Positions 6,314-9,679 of a stretch of DNA of 9,679 nucleotides are shown piece after piece. Position 1 is the first letter of the stretch; each line of letters opens with the position of its first letter. The notes below the pieces were generated by a model that was not told where the DNA came from, ran no database searches, and saw only the letters and a program-made list of their open reading frames with translations. The stretch is from the NCBI GenBank assembly GCA_002402545.1, contig DHGA01000001.1:1197-10875 (forward strand), written 5' to 3'. This DNA comes from Syntrophaceae bacterium UBA4810. Its GTDB lineage: Bacteria > Desulfobacterota > Syntrophia > Syntrophales > Smithellaceae. Both the position numbers and the translations under genes were made by a program.

Positions 6314-7552
6314 ATGCTTGAAAACAATGTGTCCGTTTTTTATTTTGTGTTCCTCTTTGCCATATATTCCTTTGCTGGATGGGCCATTGAAGTTATCTAC
6401 CGCTCGATAAACCAGCGCAGGTTCATCAACGCCGGATTTCTATACGGTCCATTCGTCCCCATTTACGGTGTGGGCGCGGCTTTTATCCTTCTGCTCGAAT
6501 ATTTTTTGCGGGATTGGCACATTGCCCCACGTCTTATTATATATGGGATTGCGCTCACAGTACTGGAATATCTCGTCGGCTACTTTTTTGAAAAAATTTT
6601 CAAGCTAAAGCTTTGGGAATATTCCGACTCTCGGTTTAGCCTCCATGGCCGGGTATCTCTCATTTTTACCATCGCCTGGGTAATCCTCGCGCTTATTTTT
6701 ATAACAATTATTCATCCGGCGGTTTTCCGTCAGTTGCTTGGGCTGGATCTTTTTTACATTAAGATTTTCGCCACTATTTTTCTGGCCTACTATTTAACGG
6801 ATTTTTTATTCTCCATGATATCCATTGCGGCATTTCGAAAGAAAATTGCATATCTGTACGCGGAGTATTTTAACCTCAGCGATGTTGAAATCGAGCGCAT
6901 TTTCGATTCCTTCCGGCGACTGCGCAATGCTTTTCCGAATCTTAACCGCTACATCAACGACAAGATCAATAATAAAATCAAGAGCAAAGTTGGCACGTTT
7001 TTAAAATCCGTTCAGGACAAGATTATTATGGAAATCGAAGGCCGCAGGCCGTACGAGAATGACTATTACGAGATGATCAAAGACATTTACGAACATGAGG
7101 AGTTTATTAAACTAAAAGATTATTATCATCACAATTCTTCAATTTATGAACATGTTAAAGAAGTGGCTTATTTATCATACCGGATATGCAAATACGCGAA
7201 GCTTGATCATCGTTCCGCGGCGCGCGGCGCCCTTCTTCATGACTACTTTTTTTATGATTGGCGCAATCATGATGAGCCGGATCTGCACCGCCGGAAATTT
7301 CACGGTCTCGAACATCCCGGGATTGCCTTGGCTAACGCAAAGAAGACATTTTCTCTCAACAAAATCGAGGAAGATATTATCAAAAAACATATGTGGCCTT
7401 TGACGGCGATGCCGCCCAGATATAAAGAGTCTTTTATCGTTTCCTTTGCCGATAAATATCTTTCTTCAAAAGAATTCGTCGATGAATTTAGAAAAAGAAT
7501 AAACAAACGGTTAACAGGGCAAAGAGGAGGCAGGCGGGACAATGCCAAATAA
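6314..7552 (+). CDS. Fusion of CmpB-like (putative ABC transporter type IV) membrane domain with HD phosphohydrolase domain
   Basis: This 412-residue protein has two parts. Residues about 5-175 carry five predicted membrane helices (about 6-29, 44-62, 73-93, 115-134, 147-171) with the family marks SFAGWAIEVIYRS, NAGFLYGPFVPIYG and LWEYSD. These resemble the poorly understood CmpB/DUF1113 family, called a putative ABC-transporter type IV. A charged helical linker (about 176-265) leads to an HD domain at 276-390. Candidate metal ligands are His280 (IYEH), His309-Asp310 (LLHDYFFYDW), His334 (GLEHPG), His359 (KKHMWPL) and Asp380 (SFADKY). HD proteins with this KHMWPLT-x-x-PP-x-YKESF signature usually occur alone. 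The substrate is unknown; a membrane-tethered phosphatase or nucleotide hydrolase is inference. The frame opens with a GTG at 6302, but the ATG at 6314 is preferred; neither has a strong Shine-Dalgarno. It ends nine bases from the FeoB stop, tail to tail. Confidence 0.8.
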   Translation: MLENNVSVFYFVFLFAIYSFAGWAIEVIYRSINQRRFINAGFLYGPFVPIYGVGAAFILLLEYFLRDWHIAPRLIIYGIALTVLEYLVGYFFEKIFKLKLWEYSDSRFSLHGRVSLIFTIAWVILALIFITIIHPAVFRQLLGLDLFYIKIFATIFLAYYLTDFLFSMISIAAFRKKIAYLYAEYFNLSDVEIERIFDSFRRLRNAFPNLNRYINDKINNKIKSKVGTFLKSVQDKIIMEIEGRRPYENDYYEMIKDIYEHEEFIKLKDYYHHNSSIYEHVKEVAYLSYRICKYAKLDHRSAARGALLHDYFFYDWRNHDEPDLHRRKFHGLEHPGIALANAKKTFSLNKIEEDIIKKHMWPLTAMPPRYKESFIVSFADKYLSSKEFVDEFRKRINKRLTGQRGGRRDNAK

Positions 7553-7561
7553 CGGCGATTT

Positions 7562-9679
7562 TCAAATCCCAAGCCAGCGGACAAAATGATATGCCGCCAT
7601 TCCTCCGAGATAAGAAACAATCAGTGTCATGAAAATTGTGGAGAAAAACCACTTGTTGCTGTTCATTTCTTTGCGCAAAACGGCAACTGTCGCGGCGCAG
7701 GGGATAAAGAGCATCATAACCACCAGAAAAGCGGCGGCGGAAGCATGGCTCATCACACTTGGCAGGATGGCGGCGAGTCCGTCTTCGCCCACGGAATAAA
7801 GAACACCCAGCGTGGCCACTACATTTTCTTTAGCTACAAAACCGGTGATCAGCGCGGTAATCATTTTCCAGTCCAGTCCCAGAGGAGCGCCCAAAGGCGC
7901 AATTGCTTTGCCCGCGCGTGCCAGCCAGCTTTCCTCCACAATGCCTGTCGGCAGATAAGATAAAAGCCAGATAATAATCGAGACAGCCAAAATGATTGTT
8001 CCCGCCTTGCGGATAAAGGCAACGAGCCTGGCCCAAATTACCATCAGGATAGTACGGATATCCGGGCTATGGTAAATCGGCAGTTCCATGATGAACGGAG
8101 CGTCTTGTCTCCAAAGTACTTTGTTGACAAATATTCCGGCAATTCCCAGGACGGCGATGTTCAGCGCCAGAATGCTCCATGCAAAATATGCCGCGTTGGA
8201 GCCGAAGATGGCGGCAGAAATTAGCGTCAGCACAGCCAGTCTTGCCGTGCAGGGTACAAAGGGAATCAGAAGGAGCGTGATCATCCGGGCTTTGCGCGTT
8301 TCAATGATCCTCGCGCCCAGCACTGCCGGAACATTGCAGCCGAAACCGAGGCACATGGGCAGAAAACTTTTTCCGTGCAGGCCGACCAGGTGCATGATGC
8401 GGTCCATGACAAAGGCGGCGCGCGCCATGTAACCGACATCTTCCAGAAAAGCCATAATCGCGAAAAATATCAGCAAAATAGGCAGGAAGGTCAAAACCGA
8501 ACCTACGCCGCCGATAACGCCGTCAACGAGCAAGCCCTTGGTCCATACAGGCCACGCGGACATTACCGGCTCAAGCCAGTGGCCAAAACTTCCCACTCCT
8601 TCGGCCATCCAGTTTTGCAGAGGTATGCCCACGCTGTAAGTTAAAAAGAAGACCAGCGCCATTACCGCCAGCAGTATGGGAATACCGAAAAAAGGGCGTG
8701 TGAGGATATGGTCAATCCGGTCAGTGAGCACTACTTCCCCCATCTTAAAGCGGGAAACGGCGGAGCGGGTGATTTTTTCAATCCAGTCGTAACGTCCGTT
8801 AACTACCGCATGCAGCGCGTCTTCGTGTTTGATTAAGAGATTCCGGATATTATCCCACGTTGTTTTATCAATTTCTTTTTCGGTCATCACCGTTACTTCC
8901 GGGTCGCCTTCCATCAATTTTACGGCCACCCATTCGGAGGAGTAAGGTTCCTGAATGTGTCCGGAAATTTGCGCAAGTATATCAAGGTAGATCTGCCGAT
9001 GGTCGGCGGATACTTCAGGTAAATGAGGATTAATATTTGTCTTGCCGAAAGCAAAAGAAGTAATTTGTTCCACCAGCTCTTTAATGCCGCTGTTGCGCCT
9101 GGCGACCATGCCGATAACCGGCAGCCCCAAAGATTCATGCAGGGCTTTGGTGTCGATTTGTATTCCCTGATCGGAAGCAACATCCATCATATTGAGGGCG
9201 ACAATAACAGGGCGGCCCAGCAGTAAGGTTTCGGAAAGCAGATAAAGACTGCGCTCCAGCGCGGCGGCATTCAAGACCAGAACAACCACATCCGGTTTTT
9301 GAGTGATGATAAAATCGCGGGTGATTCTTTCCTCTTCGGAAAAAGCAGTCAGGCTGTAGGTGCCCGGCAGATCGACGATGCGCAGCAAAACATTTTCGGC
9401 CCGATGAATGCCTGCCTTTTTCTCGACAGTTTTACCCGGCCAGTTTCCCACGTGCTGGGACAGGCCGGTAAGAATATTGAACATAGTGGATTTGCCGACA
9501 TTGGGCTGACCGACCAGCGCCACGGAAATTTCTTTTTCCACGGGTAATTCACAGATAGCCTCTTTCGGGTCGACCTTCAAAACCATTATTTTTGATGCCT
9601 CGCCGCGCCCGAGGGCGATTCTGGTGTCGGCCACTAAAACTACGATCAGGCCACCGCTGACCTGGGCGATCCGGAATCT
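7562..9679 (-). CDS. feoB: FeoA-FeoB fusion, ferrous iron transporter (N-terminus beyond window edge)
   Basis: FeoB is the inner-membrane Fe(II) importer with a cytoplasmic G-protein domain; FeoA is its small SH3-like partner. Numbering from the GTG at 9634, the G-domain shows G1 GQPNVGKS (42-49), the GNWPGKTVEKK switch region (63-73), G3 DLPG (88-91) and G4 NMMD (148-151). The membrane core has the two Gate repeats, with GFGCNVPA (Cys433), PFVPCTARLAV (Cys462), the GFVAKENVVATLG motif (598-610) and FIPCAATVAVLRKE (Cys646). Translation does not stop upstream of 9634. Fifteen more codons run to base 9679, and together with TRIALGRGEASKIMV they form the last strands of a FeoA domain, where FeoA ends in R-x-x-LALR-x-x-EA-x-x-I-x-V. 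So the GTG is an internal Val and the gene is a FeoAB fusion. A 20-residue linker joins the domains. No FeoC follows. Any Fur site would lie outside the window. Confidence 0.93.
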   Translation of the reverse strand, partial: RFRIAQVSGGLIVVLVADTRIALGRGEASKIMVLKVDPKEAICELPVEKEISVALVGQPNVGKSTMFNILTGLSQHVGNWPGKTVEKKAGIHRAENVLLRIVDLPGTYSLTAFSEEERITRDFIITQKPDVVVLVLNAAALERSLYLLSETLLLGRPVIVALNMMDVASDQGIQIDTKALHESLGLPVIGMVARRNSGIKELVEQITSFAFGKTNINPHLPEVSADHRQIYLDILAQISGHIQEPYSSEWVAVKLMEGDPEVTVMTEKEIDKTTWDNIRNLLIKHEDALHAVVNGRYDWIEKITRSAVSRFKMGEVVLTDRIDHILTRPFFGIPILLAVMALVFFLTYSVGIPLQNWMAEGVGSFGHWLEPVMSAWPVWTKGLLVDGVIGGVGSVLTFLPILLIFFAIMAFLEDVGYMARAAFVMDRIMHLVGLHGKSFLPMCLGFGCNVPAVLGARIIETRKARMITLLLIPFVPCTARLAVLTLISAAIFGSNAAYFAWSILALNIAVLGIAGIFVNKVLWRQDAPFIMELPIYHSPDIRTILMVIWARLVAFIRKAGTIILAVSIIIWLLSYLPTGIVEESWLARAGKAIAPLGAPLGLDWKMITALITGFVAKENVVATLGVLYSVGEDGLAAILPSVMSHASAAAFLVVMMLFIPCAATVAVLRKEMNSNKWFFSTIFMTLIVSYLGGMAAYHFVRWLGI

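Noticed and set aside
7553..7561. Terminator between the CmpB-HD gene and feoB
   Set aside because: Only nine bases separate the stop codons and no hairpin with a T-run is visible there.

Overview
The window suggests an anaerobic, Gram-negative-type bacterium with mid-range GC. The evidence is an oxygen-sensitive glycyl radical enzyme with its own activase, a ferrous iron transporter and two PlsC-type membrane acyltransferases. A syntrophic or fermentative Desulfobacterota-like host would fit, but that is a guess from gene style and nothing here fixes the phylum. No tRNA, rRNA, CRISPR array, insertion sequence or phage gene was seen.

Layout, left to right. (1) Bases 1-510, plus strand: the C-terminal part of a 1-acyl-glycerol-3-phosphate acyltransferase, cut by the window edge. 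(2) Bases 589-5002, minus strand: a compact three-gene operon, transcribed as glycyl radical enzyme, then its radical-SAM activase, then a protein made of two pyridoxamine-phosphate-oxidase-like (flavin-type split barrel) repeats. The gaps are 8 and 11 bases, and the last gene's ribosome binding site overlaps the activase stop codon. (3) Bases 5003-5202: a divergent control region with a good sigma-70-type promoter towards the right-hand gene and an FNR/CRP-like TTGA-N6-TCAA palindrome placed to suit anaerobic activation of the operon. (4) Bases 5203-6105, plus: a YihG-type acyltransferase. (5) Bases 6115-6288, minus: a decayed remnant of the C-terminus of an AMP-forming acyl-CoA synthetase, hidden in what looks like an intergenic gap. 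(6) Bases 6314-7552, plus: an unusual fusion of a five-helix CmpB-like membrane domain to a cytoplasmic HD phosphohydrolase domain. (7) Bases 7562-9679, minus: FeoB, whose reading frame stays open to the window edge and carries the end of a FeoA domain, so it is a FeoA-FeoB fusion.

How the genes work together. The central operon is a self-contained radical enzyme system: the activase uses S-adenosylmethionine and iron-sulfur clusters to put a radical on Gly813 of the enzyme, which passes it to Cys454. Its substrate cannot be read from sequence. The C-x-E active-site motif argues against pyruvate formate-lyase and fits the dehydratase / lyase / arylacetate decarboxylase groups. The third protein may be an accessory flavin or redox protein, and its pairing with this enzyme is the part most worth following. 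FeoAB imports Fe(II), which such iron-sulfur-dependent metabolism needs, but no direct link is shown. The two acyltransferases and the synthetase remnant point to a lipid-related neighbourhood that was later rearranged.
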